60,975 nucleotides of DNA, from positions 1-60,975 of the forward strand of contig NZ_QDFI01000021.1 in NCBI RefSeq assembly GCF_003254465.1, read 5' to 3'. This DNA is from Meridianimarinicoccus zhengii. GTDB taxonomy: Bacteria > Pseudomonadota > Alphaproteobacteria > Rhodobacterales > Rhodobacteraceae. Shown here in pieces: positions 38,000 through 48,035 of this stretch. Position 1 is the first letter of the stretch, and each line of letters opens with the position of its first letter. Position numbers and translations under genes: made by a program. Below the pieces are notes generated by a model. That model was not told where the DNA came from. It worked only from the letters and a program-made list of their open reading frames with translations, and made no database searches.

Positions 38000-38842
38000 A
38001 TGGCACTCAAGTCGTACAAACCGACGACGCCTGGCCAGCGCGGGCTGGTTCTGATCGACCGTTCGGAGCTTTGGAAAGGGCGTCCGGTCAAATCCCTCAC
38101 TGAGGGTTTGACCAAGTCGGGCGGCCGGAACAATACCGGACGGATCACGTCGCGCCGCCGCGGTGGCGGGGCGAAGCGTCTGTACCGCATCGTGGATTTC
38201 CGCCGCACCAAGCACGACATGCAGGCCGTGGTCGCGCGGGTCGAATACGATCCCAACCGAACCGCCTTCATCGCGTTGATCCAGTACGAGGATGGCGAGC
38301 AGGCCTATATCCTGGCACCGCAGCGTCTTGGCGTCGGTGACAAGATCTTGTCGGGCGCCAAGGTGGACATCAAGCCCGGCAACGCGATGCCGTTCTCGGG
38401 GATGCCCATCGGGACGATCGTGCACAACATCGAGCTGAAGCCCGGCAAGGGCGGCCAGATTGCGCGCGCCGCGGGCACATATGCCCAGTTTGTCGGTCGC
38501 GATGGCGGCTACGCGCAGATCCGCCTTTCCTCGGGCGAACTGCGGCTGGTGCGCCAGGAATGCATGGCGACCGTCGGTGCCGTGTCGAACCCCGACAACA
38601 GCAACCAGAATTTCGGCAAGGCCGGGCGCACGCGCCACCAGGGGCGCCGCCCGTCGGTGCGCGGTGTCGTCATGAACCCGATTGATCACCCCCATGGCGG
38701 CGGCGAAGGCCGGACCTCGGGCGGTCGTCACCCGGTCACTCCCTGGGGCAAGCCGACCAAGGGTGCACGCACCCGCGACACGAACAAGGCGTCGCAGAAG
38801 CTCATCATCCGCTCGCGTCACGCCAAGAAGAAGGGCCGCTAA
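38000..38842 (+). CDS. rplB: 50S ribosomal protein L2
   Basis: 280 aa, essential for peptidyl-transferase assembly. [24 protein letters not shown] start, and the C-terminal [20 protein letters not shown] with the conserved His. 3 bp separate it from rpsS. Confidence 0.97.
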   Translation: MALKSYKPTTPGQRGLVLIDRSELWKGRPVKSLTEGLTKSGGRNNTGRITSRRRGGGAKRLYRIVDFRRTKHDMQAVVARVEYDPNRTAFIALIQYEDGEQAYILAPQRLGVGDKILSGAKVDIKPGNAMPFSGMPIGTIVHNIELKPGKGGQIARAAGTYAQFVGRDGGYAQIRLSSGELRLVRQECMATVGAVSNPDNSNQNFGKAGRTRHQGRRPSVRGVVMNPIDHPHGGGEGRTSGGRHPVTPWGKPTKGARTRDTNKASQKLIIRSRHAKKKGR

Positions 38843-38845
38843 ACC

Positions 38846-39124
38846 ATGGGACGTTCCGTCTGGAAGGGGCCTTTCGTCGACAGCTACGTGCTGAAGAAGG
38901 CCGAGAAATCCCGCGAGTCGGGCAAGAACGAAGTCATCAAGATCTGGTCCCGGCGATCCACCATCCTGCCGCAATTCGTCGGCCTGACCTTCGGTGTCTA
39001 CAACGGCAAGAAGCATGTTCCGGTCAACGTATCGGAAGACATGATCGGCCAGAAGTTCGGTGAATATTCTCCGACCCGGACCTATTACGGTCACGCGGCG
39101 GACAAGAAAGCGAAGCGGAAGTAA
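38846..39124 (+). CDS. rpsS: 30S ribosomal protein S19
   Basis: 92 aa head protein next to the A-site finger. [19 protein letters not shown] start, [15 protein letters not shown] and [12 protein letters not shown] are invariant. Tightly spaced with rplB and rplV (3 bp each). Confidence 0.96.
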   Translation: MGRSVWKGPFVDSYVLKKAEKSRESGKNEVIKIWSRRSTILPQFVGLTFGVYNGKKHVPVNVSEDMIGQKFGEYSPTRTYYGHAADKKAKRK

Positions 39125-39127
39125 GTC

Positions 39128-39508
39128 ATGGGCAAGGACAAGAACCCCCGCCGCGTGGCTGACAACGAAGCGATGTCGAAACTCCGCATGCTTCGCACCA
39201 GCCCGCAGAAACTAAATCTCGTGGCGGCGATGATCCGCGGCAAGAAGGTCGACAAGGCGCTGGCCGATCTGACCTTCTCGAACAAGCGCATCTCGCAGGA
39301 CGTGAAGAAGTGCCTGCAATCGGCGATCGCCAATGCCGAGAACAACCACAATCTCGACGTGGATGAACTGGTCGTGGCCGAGGCGTATGTCGGCAAGAAC
39401 CTGACGCTGAAGCGCGGGCGCCCCCGTGCGCGTGGTCGGTTCGGCAAGATCATCAAGCCGTTCTCGGAACTCACCATCAAGGTCCGTCAGATCGAGGAGC
39501 AAGCCTAA
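39128..39508 (+). CDS. rplV: 50S ribosomal protein L22
   Basis: 126 aa. Its beta-hairpin lines the exit tunnel (macrolide and arrest-peptide site): [14 protein letters not shown] is intact. [19 protein letters not shown] is the conserved N-terminal part. The stop shares a base with the rpsC start (TAATG). Confidence 0.96.
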   Translation: MGKDKNPRRVADNEAMSKLRMLRTSPQKLNLVAAMIRGKKVDKALADLTFSNKRISQDVKKCLQSAIANAENNHNLDVDELVVAEAYVGKNLTLKRGRPRARGRFGKIIKPFSELTIKVRQIEEQA

Positions 39509-40233
39509 TGGGTAACAAGGTCAATCCCGTCGGCATGCGGCTTCAGGTCAACCGGACCTGGGACAGCCGCTGGTATGCCGACACGAAGGATTACGGGAAT
39601 CTTCTGCTCGAAGACCTGAAGATCCGCGACTTCATCCATGAAGAGTGCAAGCAGGCCGGTGTCAGCCATGTCATCATCGAACGCCCGCACCGCAAGTGCC
39701 GCGTGACCGTGCACACGGCCCGTCCCGGTGTCATCATCGGCAAGAAGGGCGCGGACATCGAGGTGCTGCGCAAGAAGCTCGCCGCGATGACGAAGAGCGA
39801 AGTGCACCTGAACATCGTCGAGGTGCGCAAGCCCGAGCTTGATGCCCGGCTTGTGGCCGAGAACGTGGCCCAGCAGCTCGAACGCAGGGTCAGCTTCCGC
39901 CGTGCGATGAAGCGCGCGGTGCAAAGCTCCATGCGGATGGGTGCACTCGGTATCCGGCTCAACGTGGCCGGGCGTCTGGGCGGTGCGGAAATCGCGCGGA
40001 CCGAATGGTACCGCGAAGGCCGCGTGCCGCTGCACACGCTGCGTGCCGATATCGATTACGGTTTCGTCGAAGCCACCACGCCCTACGGGATCATCGGGAT
40101 CAAGGTGTGGATCTTCAAGGGCGAGATCATGGAGCACGACCCGCAGGCCCGTGACCGGAAGGCGCAAGAGCTTCAGGACGGTCCCGCCCCCCGTGGTGCC
40201 GGTGGCGGTGGTCGCCGCGACCGCGACCGCTAA
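39508..40233 (+). CDS. rpsC: 30S ribosomal protein S3
   Basis: 241 aa. Part of the mRNA entry helicase. KH domain signature with [14 protein letters not shown] (76-89), C-terminal [29 protein letters not shown]. The last 20 residues are Arg/Gly-rich. Coupled to rplV by overlap. Confidence 0.96.
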   Translation: MGNKVNPVGMRLQVNRTWDSRWYADTKDYGNLLLEDLKIRDFIHEECKQAGVSHVIIERPHRKCRVTVHTARPGVIIGKKGADIEVLRKKLAAMTKSEVHLNIVEVRKPELDARLVAENVAQQLERRVSFRRAMKRAVQSSMRMGALGIRLNVAGRLGGAEIARTEWYREGRVPLHTLRADIDYGFVEATTPYGIIGIKVWIFKGEIMEHDPQARDRKAQELQDGPAPRGAGGGGRRDRDR

Positions 40234-40245
40234 GGAGAGACGGAC

Positions 40246-40659
40246 ATGCTGCAACCAAAACGCACGAAGTTCCGCAAGGCGTTCAAGGGCCGGATTCACG
40301 GCGAAGCCAAGGGCGGATCGGACCTCGCATTCGGCACCTATGGCCTGAAGGCGATCCAGCCGGAGCGTATCACTGCGCGCCAGATCGAAGCTGCCCGCCG
40401 CGCCATGACGCGTCACATGAAGCGTCAGGGCCGGGTCTGGATCCGGATCTTCCCGGACCTGCCGGTGACCTCCAAGCCCACCGAGGTGCGGATGGGTAAA
40501 GGTAAGGGCTCGGTCGATTTCTGGGCTTGCAAGGTCAAGCCCGGTCGGATCATGTTCGAGCTCGACGGCGTGACCGAAGCCACCGCGCGCGAGGCTCTGC
40601 GCCTTGCCGCGATGAAGCTGCCGATCAAGACCCGTCTGGTCGTCCGCGAGGACTGGTAA
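40246..40659 (+). CDS. rplP: 50S ribosomal protein L16
   Basis: 137 aa. Organises the A-site and P-site tRNA elbows. [20 protein letters not shown] start; [13 protein letters not shown] contains Arg82, equivalent to E. coli Arg81, which is the residue hydroxylated by the oxygenase YcfD/RoxA in E. coli. A strong terminator and a putative 2OG oxygenase gene follow. Confidence 0.96.
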   Translation: MLQPKRTKFRKAFKGRIHGEAKGGSDLAFGTYGLKAIQPERITARQIEAARRAMTRHMKRQGRVWIRIFPDLPVTSKPTEVRMGKGKGSVDFWACKVKPGRIMFELDGVTEATAREALRLAAMKLPIKTRLVVREDW

Positions 40660-40695
40660 CGTCGCCGCTGCCTGCCTTGGCATATCGACATATCC

Positions 40696-40727
40696 ACCCC
40701 CGGCGCAGCGATGCGGCGGGGGTTTTT
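40696..40727 (+). terminator. Intrinsic terminator after rplP
   Basis: Twelve-pair stem with one mismatch (ACCCCC... outer arm), a GCGA tetraloop, and five T. Ends the rplB-rplP block. Confidence 0.9.
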
Positions 40728-40799
40728 CGTGGGGCCGGTTTCCCCCGCGCCGCGAAGGGCTTATCACCCGCCGCGTGACCCTTGGTTGAAAGGCATCCC

Positions 40800-41420
40800 A
40801 TGACCCGCATCCTTTCGCTGTTCGCCACGCGGCTCTACCAGGCCCCGCTTGCGGACCATGCCCCGGCCATCGACGCGGCCGAACTGGAGGCATCCTGCCT
40901 GTCGATCGCTGACGACGATGAGGCCGGGCAGGAATGGTGCGAGGCGAACGATTATCCCGGCTACACGTCCTACGCGTCGCTGACCGATTTGCCATGGCGG
41001 TTCCCGATCTTCGGGGACCTTGTGAGGGCGCTTGACGCGCACGTGATGGCGTTCGCCGGGGATCTTGCCTTCGACCTTGGGGACAAGTCGCTGAAGCTGG
41101 AGGACATCTGGATCAACATCCTGCCTCAGGGTGGCACGCATGGGAGCCACATCCATCCGCACAGCGTCATTTCGGGCACGACCTATGTGGCGATGCCGGA
41201 AGGCACATCTGCGCTAAAGCTGGAAGACCCGCGCCTGCCCATGATGATGGCCGCCCCGCCGCGCCACCGCGACGCGCCCGAGGACCTGCGCAGCTTCGTC
41301 TATGTCCGTCCCGCGGTCGGCGACGTGCTGCTGTGGGAAAGCTGGCTGCGCCACGAGGTGCCCATGAACATGGCCGAGGACGAGCGCATAAGCGTCAGCT
41401 TCAACTACGCGTGGGCATGA
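40800..41420 (+). CDS. Putative 2-oxoglutarate/Fe(II)-dependent oxygenase (TIGR02466-like)
   Basis: 206 aa. Resembles the putative 2OG-Fe(II) oxygenase family with the double-stranded beta-helix: [23 protein letters not shown] (113-135) carries His119/His121, LEDPR (141-145) follows, and the distal histidine and co-substrate Arg are H185 (RHEVPMN) and R197 (ERISVSFN). Metal ligand assignment is inferred from the family pattern. Lies between rplP and rpmC, bounded upstream by a terminator. The substrate is unknown; a ribosomal protein is an attractive guess from position. ATG at 40800 gives [10 protein letters not shown]; an upstream ATG 18 bp earlier is possible. Confidence 0.8.
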   Translation: MTRILSLFATRLYQAPLADHAPAIDAAELEASCLSIADDDEAGQEWCEANDYPGYTSYASLTDLPWRFPIFGDLVRALDAHVMAFAGDLAFDLGDKSLKLEDIWINILPQGGTHGSHIHPHSVISGTTYVAMPEGTSALKLEDPRLPMMMAAPPRHRDAPEDLRSFVYVRPAVGDVLLWESWLRHEVPMNMAEDERISVSFNYAWA

Positions 41421-41465
41421 CGGCGCGAAAAAGCGTGGCAGTGCTGCACGGAGCGCCATAAGGGG

Positions 41466-41494
41466 TTGCCATGGCGGGGCGGGCGCAGTATGCG
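41466..41494 (+). promoter_or_regulatory. Predicted promoter of the spc block (rpmC onwards)
   Basis: TTGCCA and TATGCG with a 17-bp spacer, about 90 bp upstream of rpmC, in the gap after the oxygenase gene. Confidence 0.45.
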
Positions 41495-41583
41495 GGCCGC
41501 TCATCACGATCTCCACCGGAATCAGGGTGACCCGGCGTGCGCGCACAAGGGGCCTACCGGTGACGTTGAAGAAGGAAAAGGCG

Positions 41584-41802
41584 ATGAACGCCGCTGAACT
41601 GCGAGACAAGACGCCGGACCAGCTCCGGGACGAACTGATCCGCCTCAAGAAGGAGGCGTTCAACCTGCGCTTCCAGCAGGCCACCGGTCAGATGGAAAAC
41701 ACCGCGCGCATCCGCGTGATCCGCCGCGATGTGGCGCGGGTCAAGACCGTGCTGACCGAAAAGGCCGCGACCGCTGCCGCAACCCCTGCGCAGGGAGCAT
41801 AA
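41584..41802 (+). CDS. rpmC: 50S ribosomal protein L29
   Basis: 72 aa against 63 in E. coli, with an Ala/Thr-rich tail. [31 protein letters not shown] is characteristic, and [16 protein letters not shown] forms the second helix. Start at the ATG following AAGGAAAAGG. First gene of the spc block here. Confidence 0.95.
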   Translation: MNAAELRDKTPDQLRDELIRLKKEAFNLRFQQATGQMENTARIRVIRRDVARVKTVLTEKAATAAATPAQGA

Positions 41803-41805
41803 GAG

Positions 41806-42036
41806 ATGCCCAAACGTATCCTGTCTGGCACCGTGACCTCGGCCAAGAACGACCAGACCGTGACCGTGCTGGTGGAGCGTCGCTTCACGCATCCGGTCAT
41901 GAAGAAGACCATCAAGAAGACCAAGAAGTATCGGGCCCATGACGAAGCCAACAGCTTCAAGGAAGGCGATACCGTGCGCATCATCGAATGTGCCCCGAAG
42001 TCCAAGACAAAACGCTGGGAGGTGCTGACCGCGTAA
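41806..42036 (+). CDS. rpsQ: 30S ribosomal protein S17
   Basis: 76 aa, near usual length. [26 protein letters not shown] start and [23 protein letters not shown] are conserved. Binds 16S rRNA helices 7 and 11. 3 bp after rpmC. Confidence 0.96.
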   Translation: MPKRILSGTVTSAKNDQTVTVLVERRFTHPVMKKTIKKTKKYRAHDEANSFKEGDTVRIIECAPKSKTKRWEVLTA

Positions 42037-42113
42037 GCGATCACACCAACCGGTTTCATCGAAACCCTGGGATCAATGCCTGAAAAGCGGTCCCAAAGGT
42101 CGGGAGACACCCC

Positions 42114-42482
42114 ATGATCCAGATGCAGACCAATCTGGATGTCGCTGACAATTCCGGCGCTCGCCGGGTGCAGTGCATCAAGGTTCTGGGCGGGTCCAAG
42201 CGGCGCTATGCTTCGGTGGGCGACATCATCGTCGTCTCCGTGAAGGAAGCGATCCCGCGTGGCCGCGTCAAGAAGGGCGACGTGCGCAAGGCCGTCGTCG
42301 TGCGGACATCCAAGGAAGTGCGCCGCGAAGACGGCACCTCCATCCGGTTCGACCGCAATGCCGCCGTGATCCTGAACAACTCGGGCGAGCCGATCGGCAC
42401 CCGTATCTTCGGGCCAGTGGTGCGCGAACTGCGCGCCAAGAACTTCATGAAGATCATTTCGCTTGCGCCGGAGGTGCTGTGA
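42114..42482 (+). CDS. rplN: 50S ribosomal protein L14
   Basis: 122 aa. Factor-binding face of the 50S subunit. [31 protein letters not shown] and the [22 protein letters not shown]-like strand are invariant. A small GGTTTC/GAAACC hairpin lies upstream at 42052-42066. The stop overlaps the rplX ATG (TGATG). Confidence 0.96.
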   Translation: MIQMQTNLDVADNSGARRVQCIKVLGGSKRRYASVGDIIVVSVKEAIPRGRVKKGDVRKAVVVRTSKEVRREDGTSIRFDRNAAVILNNSGEPIGTRIFGPVVRELRAKNFMKIISLAPEVL

Positions 42483-42787
42483 TGGCCGCGAAACTCCGCA
42501 AGGGTGACAAGGTCCGCGTGCTCGCGGGCAAGGACAAGGGCCGCGACGGCGAGATCGTGTCGGTCGATCCGAAGGCCAACAAGGCCGTGGTCGAGGGCGT
42601 GAACATCGCCATCCGCCACACCAAGCAATCCCAGAACAGCCAGGGCGGCCGCATTCCCAAGCCGATGCCGATCGACCTGAGCAACCTCGCGCTGCTGGAT
42701 GCCAACGGCAAGCCGACCCGCGTCGGTTTCCGGATCGAGGACGGCAAGAAGGTGCGCGTCGCCAAGACCACCGGGGAGACCGTGTGA
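42482..42787 (+). CDS. rplX: 50S ribosomal protein L24
   Basis: 101 aa assembly-initiator protein with a KOW motif ([20 protein letters not shown]). [16 protein letters not shown]-like segment ([19 protein letters not shown]) conserved. Overlaps rplN and rplE by one base each, so three genes are coupled. Confidence 0.96.
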   Translation: MAAKLRKGDKVRVLAGKDKGRDGEIVSVDPKANKAVVEGVNIAIRHTKQSQNSQGGRIPKPMPIDLSNLALLDANGKPTRVGFRIEDGKKVRVAKTTGETV

Positions 42788-43347
42788 TGCTGGATACCGC
42801 CAATTACACACCGCGTCTGCGCGCGCTTTTCGACGCCGAGATCAAGGCGAAGATGCGCGAGGAATTCGGCTACAAGAACGCCATGCAGATCCCCCGGCTC
42901 GAGAAGATCGTGCTGAACATGGGCGTCGGCAAGGCCGTGCAGGACACCAAGAAGGTCAAGTTCGCGCAGGAAGAACTGACCCGCATCGCCGGGCAGCACG
43001 CCGTCGTGACCAAGGCCAAGAAATCGGTTGCCGGTTTCCGGGTGCGCGAAGACATGCCGCTGGGCTGCAAGGTCACGCTGCGCGCGGCGCGGATGTATGA
43101 ATTTCTCGACCGTCTGGTGACAGTCGCGCTGCCGCGCGTCCGCGACTTTCGCGGGCTGAACGGCAAATCCTTCGACGGCCGCGGCAACTACGCCATGGGC
43201 CTGAAGGAGCACATCGTCTTCCCCGAGATCGAATACGACAAGGTGGACGAAGTGCGCGGACTCGACATCATCATCTGCACCACCGCGGCGACGGACGCGG
43301 AAGCCAAGGCGCTGTTGAAGCATTTCAACATGCCGTTCAACAGCTGA
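42787..43347 (+). CDS. rplE: 50S ribosomal protein L5
   Basis: 186 aa. 5S rRNA-binding protein of the central protuberance. [34 protein letters not shown] and [18 protein letters not shown] are conserved. ATG at 42787 gives [11 protein letters not shown]; a GTG codon just before is in frame but overlaps the rplX stop. Confidence 0.96.
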   Translation: MLDTANYTPRLRALFDAEIKAKMREEFGYKNAMQIPRLEKIVLNMGVGKAVQDTKKVKFAQEELTRIAGQHAVVTKAKKSVAGFRVREDMPLGCKVTLRAARMYEFLDRLVTVALPRVRDFRGLNGKSFDGRGNYAMGLKEHIVFPEIEYDKVDEVRGLDIIICTTAATDAEAKALLKHFNMPFNS

Positions 43348-43367
43348 GCCGCGGGAGAGATCAAGAC

Positions 43368-43673
43368 ATGGCAAAGAAATCGATGATCGAACGCGAAAAG
43401 AAGCGTCAGGCCCTGGTGGACAAGTTCGCCGCCAAGCGTGCCGCGCTGAAGGAAGTCGCGAACGACGAAGCCCGCCCGATGGAAGAGCGTTTCAAAGCGC
43501 GTCTGAAACTGGCGAAACTGCCGCGGAATTCCTCGGCGACACGTCTTCACAACCGTTGCCAGCTGACCGGCCGCCCCCATGCTTACTACCGTAAGCTGAA
43601 GGTGTCGCGGATCATGCTGCGGGAACTTGGCTCTGCCGGCCAGATCCCCGGTCTCGTGAAATCCAGCTGGTGA
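43368..43673 (+). CDS. rpsN: 30S ribosomal protein S14 (zinc-free type)
   Basis: 101 aa long form with no CxxC zinc pairs. [19 protein letters not shown] start and [22 protein letters not shown]-terminal region identify it. Confidence 0.96.
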   Translation: MAKKSMIEREKKRQALVDKFAAKRAALKEVANDEARPMEERFKARLKLAKLPRNSSATRLHNRCQLTGRPHAYYRKLKVSRIMLRELGSAGQIPGLVKSSW

Positions 43674-43686
43674 GGGGGGCAGGTCA

Positions 43687-44079
43687 ATGAACGATCCTTT
43701 GGGTGATATGCTGACCCGCATCCGCAACGCGCAGCTGCGCGGCAAGGCGACGGTGAAGACCCCGGCGTCCAAGCTGCGGGCTTGGGTTCTCGATGTGCTG
43801 GTGGATGAAGGTTACATCCGCGGCTACGAGAAGACCTTCGACAAGAATGGTCATCCGGCGCTGGAAATCGGTCTGAAGTACTTCGACGGCACGCCCGTGA
43901 TCCGCGACCTGCGTCGCGTGTCCACGCCGGGCCGTCGGGTCTACAAGGCCAGCAAGGAGATTCCGCAGGTCCGTCAGGGTCTGGGCGTGTCCATCGTCTC
44001 CACGCCGAAAGGCGTGATGTCGGATGCAGCCGCACGCACTGCCAATGTTGGCGGTGAAGTGCTCTGCACCGTATTCTAA
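43687..44079 (+). CDS. rpsH: 30S ribosomal protein S8
   Basis: 130 aa. [21 protein letters not shown] start and the C-terminal [31 protein letters not shown]. In E. coli S8 represses the spc operon by binding near rplE; not visible here. 13 bp after rpsN. Confidence 0.96.
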   Translation: MNDPLGDMLTRIRNAQLRGKATVKTPASKLRAWVLDVLVDEGYIRGYEKTFDKNGHPALEIGLKYFDGTPVIRDLRRVSTPGRRVYKASKEIPQVRQGLGVSIVSTPKGVMSDAAARTANVGGEVLCTVF

Positions 44080-44091
44080 GGAGGTCCGGGT

Positions 44092-44625
44092 ATGTCTCGA
44101 ATTGGTAAGAAACCCGTGGCCCTGCCTTCGGGCGTGCAGGCGACGGTGTCGGGCCAGACGGTCGAAGTGAAGGGCCCCAAGGGAACCCGCAGCTTTACCG
44201 CAACCGACGACGTGACGATCGCGATGGAGGACGGCACCATCGCCGTCACCCCGCGCGGCAAGTCGAAGCGGGCGCTGCAGCAGTGGGGCATGAGCCGCAC
44301 CATGGTTGCTAATCTCGTCACCGGCGTGTCGGACGGCTTCAAGCGGGAGCTGGAGATCACCGGCGTGGGTTACCGGGCACAGATGCAGGGCAATACCCTG
44401 AAGCTGGCGCTTGGCTACAGCCATGACGTGGATTTCCCGGTGCCCGAGGGCGTGACGGTCAGCTGCCCCAAGCAGACCGAGATCGTGATCGAGGGCGCCG
44501 ACCAGCAGCTCGTCGGCCAGGTGGCCGCAAACATCCGCGAGTGGCGCGCGCCGGAGCCTTACAAGGGCAAGGGTATCCGCTACAAGGGCGAGTTCATCTT
44601 CCGTAAGGAAGGCAAGAAGAAGTAA
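44092..44625 (+). CDS. rplF: 50S ribosomal protein L6
   Basis: 177 aa, two-domain protein near the sarcin-ricin loop. [21 protein letters not shown] start; C-terminal [16 protein letters not shown]-like segment ([20 protein letters not shown]) conserved. AGGAGG Shine-Dalgarno. Confidence 0.96.
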   Translation: MSRIGKKPVALPSGVQATVSGQTVEVKGPKGTRSFTATDDVTIAMEDGTIAVTPRGKSKRALQQWGMSRTMVANLVTGVSDGFKRELEITGVGYRAQMQGNTLKLALGYSHDVDFPVPEGVTVSCPKQTEIVIEGADQQLVGQVAANIREWRAPEPYKGKGIRYKGEFIFRKEGKKK

Positions 44626-44636
44626 GGACGGCGACA

Positions 44637-44996
44637 ATGGCCAACAGCAAGAGAGATCTGTTCCTCAAGCGTCGTCTGCGCGTCCGGAACAAACTGCGGA
44701 AGATGGCGAACGGGCGTCCGCGCCTGTCGGTCTTCCGGTCGAACAAGAACATCAGCGTCCAGCTGATCGACGACGGCAATGGCGTGACCCTTGTGTCCGC
44801 ATCCTCGCTCGAGAAGGATCTGGGCGTCGTGGGCAAGAACAACGTCGATGCAGCCGCCAAGATCGGCGCTGCCATCGCGGAACGCGCCAAGGCGAAGGGC
44901 ATCGACGAATGCTATTTCGACCGTGGCGGCTTCCTGTTCCACGGCAAGGTCAAGGCGCTCGCCGATGCGGCGCGCGAAGGCGGCCTGAAATTCTGA
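44637..44996 (+). CDS. rplR: 50S ribosomal protein L18
   Basis: 119 aa. 5S rRNA-binding partner of L5. [29 protein letters not shown] start; [24 protein letters not shown] end. 11 bp after rplF. Last gene before an intrinsic terminator. Confidence 0.96.
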   Translation: MANSKRDLFLKRRLRVRNKLRKMANGRPRLSVFRSNKNISVQLIDDGNGVTLVSASSLEKDLGVVGKNNVDAAAKIGAAIAERAKAKGIDECYFDRGGFLFHGKVKALADAAREGGLKF

Positions 44997-45000
44997 CGGT

Positions 45001-45028
45001 CGGGGCCGCGCTTGCGGCCCCGGTTTTT
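45001..45028 (+). terminator. Intrinsic terminator between rplR and rpsE
   Basis: Perfect 9-bp stem CGGGGCCGC/GCGGCCCCG, GCTT loop, then GTTTTT. A second hairpin CGGCCC/GGGCCG follows at about 45036-45052. The spacer is 135 bp. Confidence 0.9.
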
Positions 45029-45131
45029 CGGGTGGTCGGCCCCGTTCGGGCCGGCTCGATGATCGGGGGGCACCGCGCCCACTGCGATCGGACAGACAGG
45101 CGCGCTGCGCCACAAAGACGAAGGATGCCGC

Positions 45132-45716
45132 ATGGCACGTGACGACAATCGCCGGGGTGGCGGTCGCGACCGCGACGAGAACCCCGAATTCCAGGATCGC
45201 CTTGTCGCGATCAACCGCGTTTCCAAGACCGTGAAGGGCGGCAAGCGCTTCGGCTTCGCGGCGCTCGTCGTGGTTGGCGACCAGAAGGGCCGTGTCGGCT
45301 TCGGCAAGGGCAAGGCCAAGGAAGTCCCCGAAGCGATCCGCAAGGCGACCGAACAGGCGCGCCGCAACCTGATCCGCGTGCCGCTCCGCGAAGGCCGCAC
45401 GCTGCACCATGACGTCTACGGGCGTCACGGCGCGGGCAAGGTCATCATGCGCACGGCCCCGCAGGGGACCGGGATCATCGCCGGTGGTCCGATGCGCGCC
45501 GTGTTCGAGATGCTTGGCGTGCAGGACGTGGTCGCCAAGTCGATGGGGTCGCAGAACCCCTACAACATGATCCGCGCCACGCTCGACGGTCTGCGGAACG
45601 AAGCGAGCCCCCGGATGGTCGCGCAGCGTCGCGGCAAGAAGGTGGCGGACATCCTACCCAAGCGCGACGAGGCACCGGCCGAACAGAGCCAGGTCGCCGA
45701 AGACGCAAGCGCATAA
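45132..45716 (+). CDS. rpsE: 30S ribosomal protein S5
   Basis: 194 aa, longer than the 167 of E. coli at both ends (N-terminal [13 protein letters not shown], acidic C-terminal tail). Helps mRNA unwinding and decoding fidelity. [18 protein letters not shown] and [22 protein letters not shown] conserved. Confidence 0.96.
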   Translation: MARDDNRRGGGRDRDENPEFQDRLVAINRVSKTVKGGKRFGFAALVVVGDQKGRVGFGKGKAKEVPEAIRKATEQARRNLIRVPLREGRTLHHDVYGRHGAGKVIMRTAPQGTGIIAGGPMRAVFEMLGVQDVVAKSMGSQNPYNMIRATLDGLRNEASPRMVAQRRGKKVADILPKRDEAPAEQSQVAEDASA

Positions 45717-45729
45717 GGGAACCTGACAG

Positions 45730-45918
45730 ATGGCAAAGACAATCGTCGTGAGGCAGATCGGTTCGCCGATCCGCCGCCCGGCCAAGCAGCGCGCGACGCT
45801 GGTGGGCCTGGGGCTGAACAAGATGCACAAGACCCGCGAGCTGGAGGACACGCCTTCGGTGCGCGGCATGGTCAACTCGATCCCGCATCTGGTGGAAATC
45901 ATCGAGGAACGGGGCTGA
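45730..45918 (+). CDS. rpmD: 50S ribosomal protein L30
   Basis: 62 aa. [20 protein letters not shown] start and [22 protein letters not shown]. 13 bp after rpsE and followed by a weaker hairpin before rplO. Confidence 0.95.
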   Translation: MAKTIVVRQIGSPIRRPAKQRATLVGLGLNKMHKTRELEDTPSVRGMVNSIPHLVEIIEERG

Positions 45919-45930
45919 CATCGCCTTTCG

Positions 45931-45954
45931 GGGGTGCCGGTCCGGCGCCCCTTT
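45931..45954 (+). terminator. Hairpin terminator between rpmD and rplO
   Basis: Eight-bp stem GGGGTGCC/GGCGCCCC with one T-G pair and a 5-nt loop, followed by TTT. Moderate strength. Confidence 0.55.
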
Positions 45955-46022
45955 CCCACAACATGCCGTGGCTGCCCCACACCGTCGCTGGTAGGGCATG
46001 TCCGGCCAAGGAGACAAGCGAC

Positions 46023-46496
46023 ATGAAACTGCACGAACTTCGTGACAATCCGGGCGCGGCGCGCAAGGCAAAGCGCATCGGCCGTGGCCCCGGCTCGGGC
46101 AAGGGCAAGATGGGTGGCCGCGGGATCAAGGGCCAGAAATCCCGGTCCGGTGTGGCTATCGGCGGGTATGAAGGCGGCCAGATGCCGCTCTACCAGCGCC
46201 TGCCCAAGCGCGGCTTCAACAAGCCGAACCGCAAGGAATTCGCCGTCGTCAACCTCGGCCTCATTCAGAAATTCATCGACGCGGGCAAGATCGACGTGGC
46301 GCAGCCGGTGGACGAGGATGCGCTGATCGCGTCCGGCCTCGTGCGGCGCAAGCGCGATGGTATCCGGGTGCTCGCCAAAGGCGACATCACGGCGGCGGTC
46401 AACCTGACCGTCACGGGCGCATCGCAGGCTGCTGTGGATGCCGTGGCCAAGGCCGGTGGTTCACTGACGGTCACAACCGCACCGGCGGCCGAGTAA
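46023..46496 (+). CDS. rplO: 50S ribosomal protein L15
   Basis: 157 aa. [22 protein letters not shown] start, [13 protein letters not shown] and [15 protein letters not shown] are conserved. ATG at 46023 chosen over an in-frame ATG 60 bp earlier. AAGGAGA Shine-Dalgarno. Confidence 0.96.
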   Translation: MKLHELRDNPGAARKAKRIGRGPGSGKGKMGGRGIKGQKSRSGVAIGGYEGGQMPLYQRLPKRGFNKPNRKEFAVVNLGLIQKFIDAGKIDVAQPVDEDALIASGLVRRKRDGIRVLAKGDITAAVNLTVTGASQAAVDAVAKAGGSLTVTTAPAAE

Positions 46497-46547
46497 ACGG
46501 TTGTGGGCGGCGGCGATGCCGCCTACATGCCTAGTCAGGTTTTCCAG

Positions 46548-46580
46548 CGCCGCCGACCGGAAACCGGTCCGGCGGCGTTT
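46548..46580 (+). terminator. Hairpin terminator between rplO and secY
   Basis: CGCCGCC/GGCGGCG outer stem plus ACCGG/CCGGT inner stem with a bulged base and AAA loop, then TTT. 19 bp remain to secY. Confidence 0.65.
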
Positions 46581-46598
46581 GCATGAAAGAGATATCGC

Positions 46599-47966
46599 AT
46601 GGCATCAGCAGCGGAACAAATGGCCGCGAACATGAGCTGGGGCGCCTTCGGCAAGGCGACCGAACTCAGGCAGCGCATCCTCTTCACCCTCGGGCTTCTG
46701 ATCGTCTATCGCCTTGGCACCTATATCCCCGTGCCGGGTATCGACGGGAACGAGCTGCGGGCCTTCATGGACCAGGCGGCATCGGGTATCGGCGGCGTGC
46801 TGAACATGTTCACCGGCGGCGCCATCTCCCGCATGGGGATCTTCGCGCTCGGGATCATGCCCTATATCTCGGCCTCGATCATCATCCAGCTTCTCGCCGC
46901 CATGTGGGAGCCGCTCCAGCAGCTCAAGAAGGAAGGCGAACAGGGCCGCAAGAAGCTCAACCAGTACACGCGCTACTTCACGGTGCTGCTGGCGACGTTC
47001 CAGTCCTACGGGCTGGCTGTCAGCCTCGAATCCGGCGGGCTGGCGACCGATCCGGGCTGGTTCTTCCGCATCGCCTGCATGATTACGCTGGTGGGCGGCA
47101 CGATGTTCCTGATGTGGCTGGGCGAGCAGATCACCCAGCGCGGCATCGGCAACGGCATTTCGCTGATCATCTTCGTGGGCATCATCGCCGAGGTTCCGGC
47201 GGCGCTGGCGCAGTTCTTCGCGTCGGGCCGGTCGGGTGCCATCAGCGTGCCGGTCATCATCGGCGTGCTCGTGATGGTCATGCTGACAATCGGCTTCGTG
47301 GTGTTCATGGAGCGCAGCTTGCGCAAGATCCACATCCAGTATCCGCGCCGTCAGGTGGGCATGAAGGTCTATGACGGGGGTGCCTCGCACCTGCCGATCA
47401 AGGTCAACCCGGCGGGCGTGATCCCGGCGATCTTTGCGTCGTCGCTGCTCTTGCTGCCCACGACGCTGGCGACGTTCTCGCAGAACCAGACCGGGCCGGT
47501 CATGTCGACGATCATGGCCTATTTCGGGCCCGGCCAGCCGCTCTACCTGCTGTTCATGACGGCCATGGTGGTGTTCTTCACGTATTTCTACACGCTGAAT
47601 GTCGCCTTCAAGACCGAGGACGTGGCCGACAACCTGAAGAACCAGAACGGCTTCATCCCCGGCATCCGGCCTGGCAAGCGCACGGCGGAGTATCTCGATT
47701 ACGTCGTCAACCGCGTGCTGGTGCTCGGTTCGGCCTATCTCGCGGCGGTTGTCCTTTTCCCCGAGATCCTGCGTTCGCAACTGGCGATCCCGTTCTATTT
47801 CGGCGGGACCTCGGTGCTGATCGTCGTGTCGGTGACCATGGACACGATCCAGCAGATCCAGAGCCACCTTCTGGCGCACCAGTACGAAGGCCTGATCGAG
47901 AAATCGAACCTGCGCGGCAAGAAGCGCTCGGGCGGTGCGAAACGCACGCCCCCCGCGCGGCGCTGA
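46599..47966 (+). CDS. secY: Preprotein translocase subunit SecY
   Basis: 455 aa with ten transmembrane helices; the protein-conducting channel that pairs with SecE (17974). Plug/TM2 region IPVPGIDGNELRAFMDQ-like and MFTGGAISRMGIFALGIMPYISASII conserved. C-terminal region QIQSHLLAHQYEGLIEKSN then a basic tail. Last gene of the spc block; expected adk and rpsM are absent. Confidence 0.97.
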   Translation: MASAAEQMAANMSWGAFGKATELRQRILFTLGLLIVYRLGTYIPVPGIDGNELRAFMDQAASGIGGVLNMFTGGAISRMGIFALGIMPYISASIIIQLLAAMWEPLQQLKKEGEQGRKKLNQYTRYFTVLLATFQSYGLAVSLESGGLATDPGWFFRIACMITLVGGTMFLMWLGEQITQRGIGNGISLIIFVGIIAEVPAALAQFFASGRSGAISVPVIIGVLVMVMLTIGFVVFMERSLRKIHIQYPRRQVGMKVYDGGASHLPIKVNPAGVIPAIFASSLLLLPTTLATFSQNQTGPVMSTIMAYFGPGQPLYLLFMTAMVVFFTYFYTLNVAFKTEDVADNLKNQNGFIPGIRPGKRTAEYLDYVVNRVLVLGSAYLAAVVLFPEILRSQLAIPFYFGGTSVLIVVSVTMDTIQQIQSHLLAHQYEGLIEKSNLRGKKRSGGAKRTPPARR

Positions 47967-47987
47967 CCGGCGCAGGAGACCTCGGTC

Positions 47988-48018
47988 GCGCGGCGGGGTT
48001 ACCCCCTGCCGCGCCTTT
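47988..48018 (+). terminator. Intrinsic terminator after secY
   Basis: GCGCGGC/GCCGCGC plus GGGG/CCCC stems with a two-base bulge and TTA loop, followed by CTTTC. Separates secY from hisF. Confidence 0.65.
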
Positions 48019-48035
48019 CATTCCGGATCGTCGCC

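Noticed and set aside
42037-42113. Terminator between rpsQ and rplN
   Set aside because: The GGTTTC/GAAACC hairpin is short and not followed by T; unlikely to terminate.
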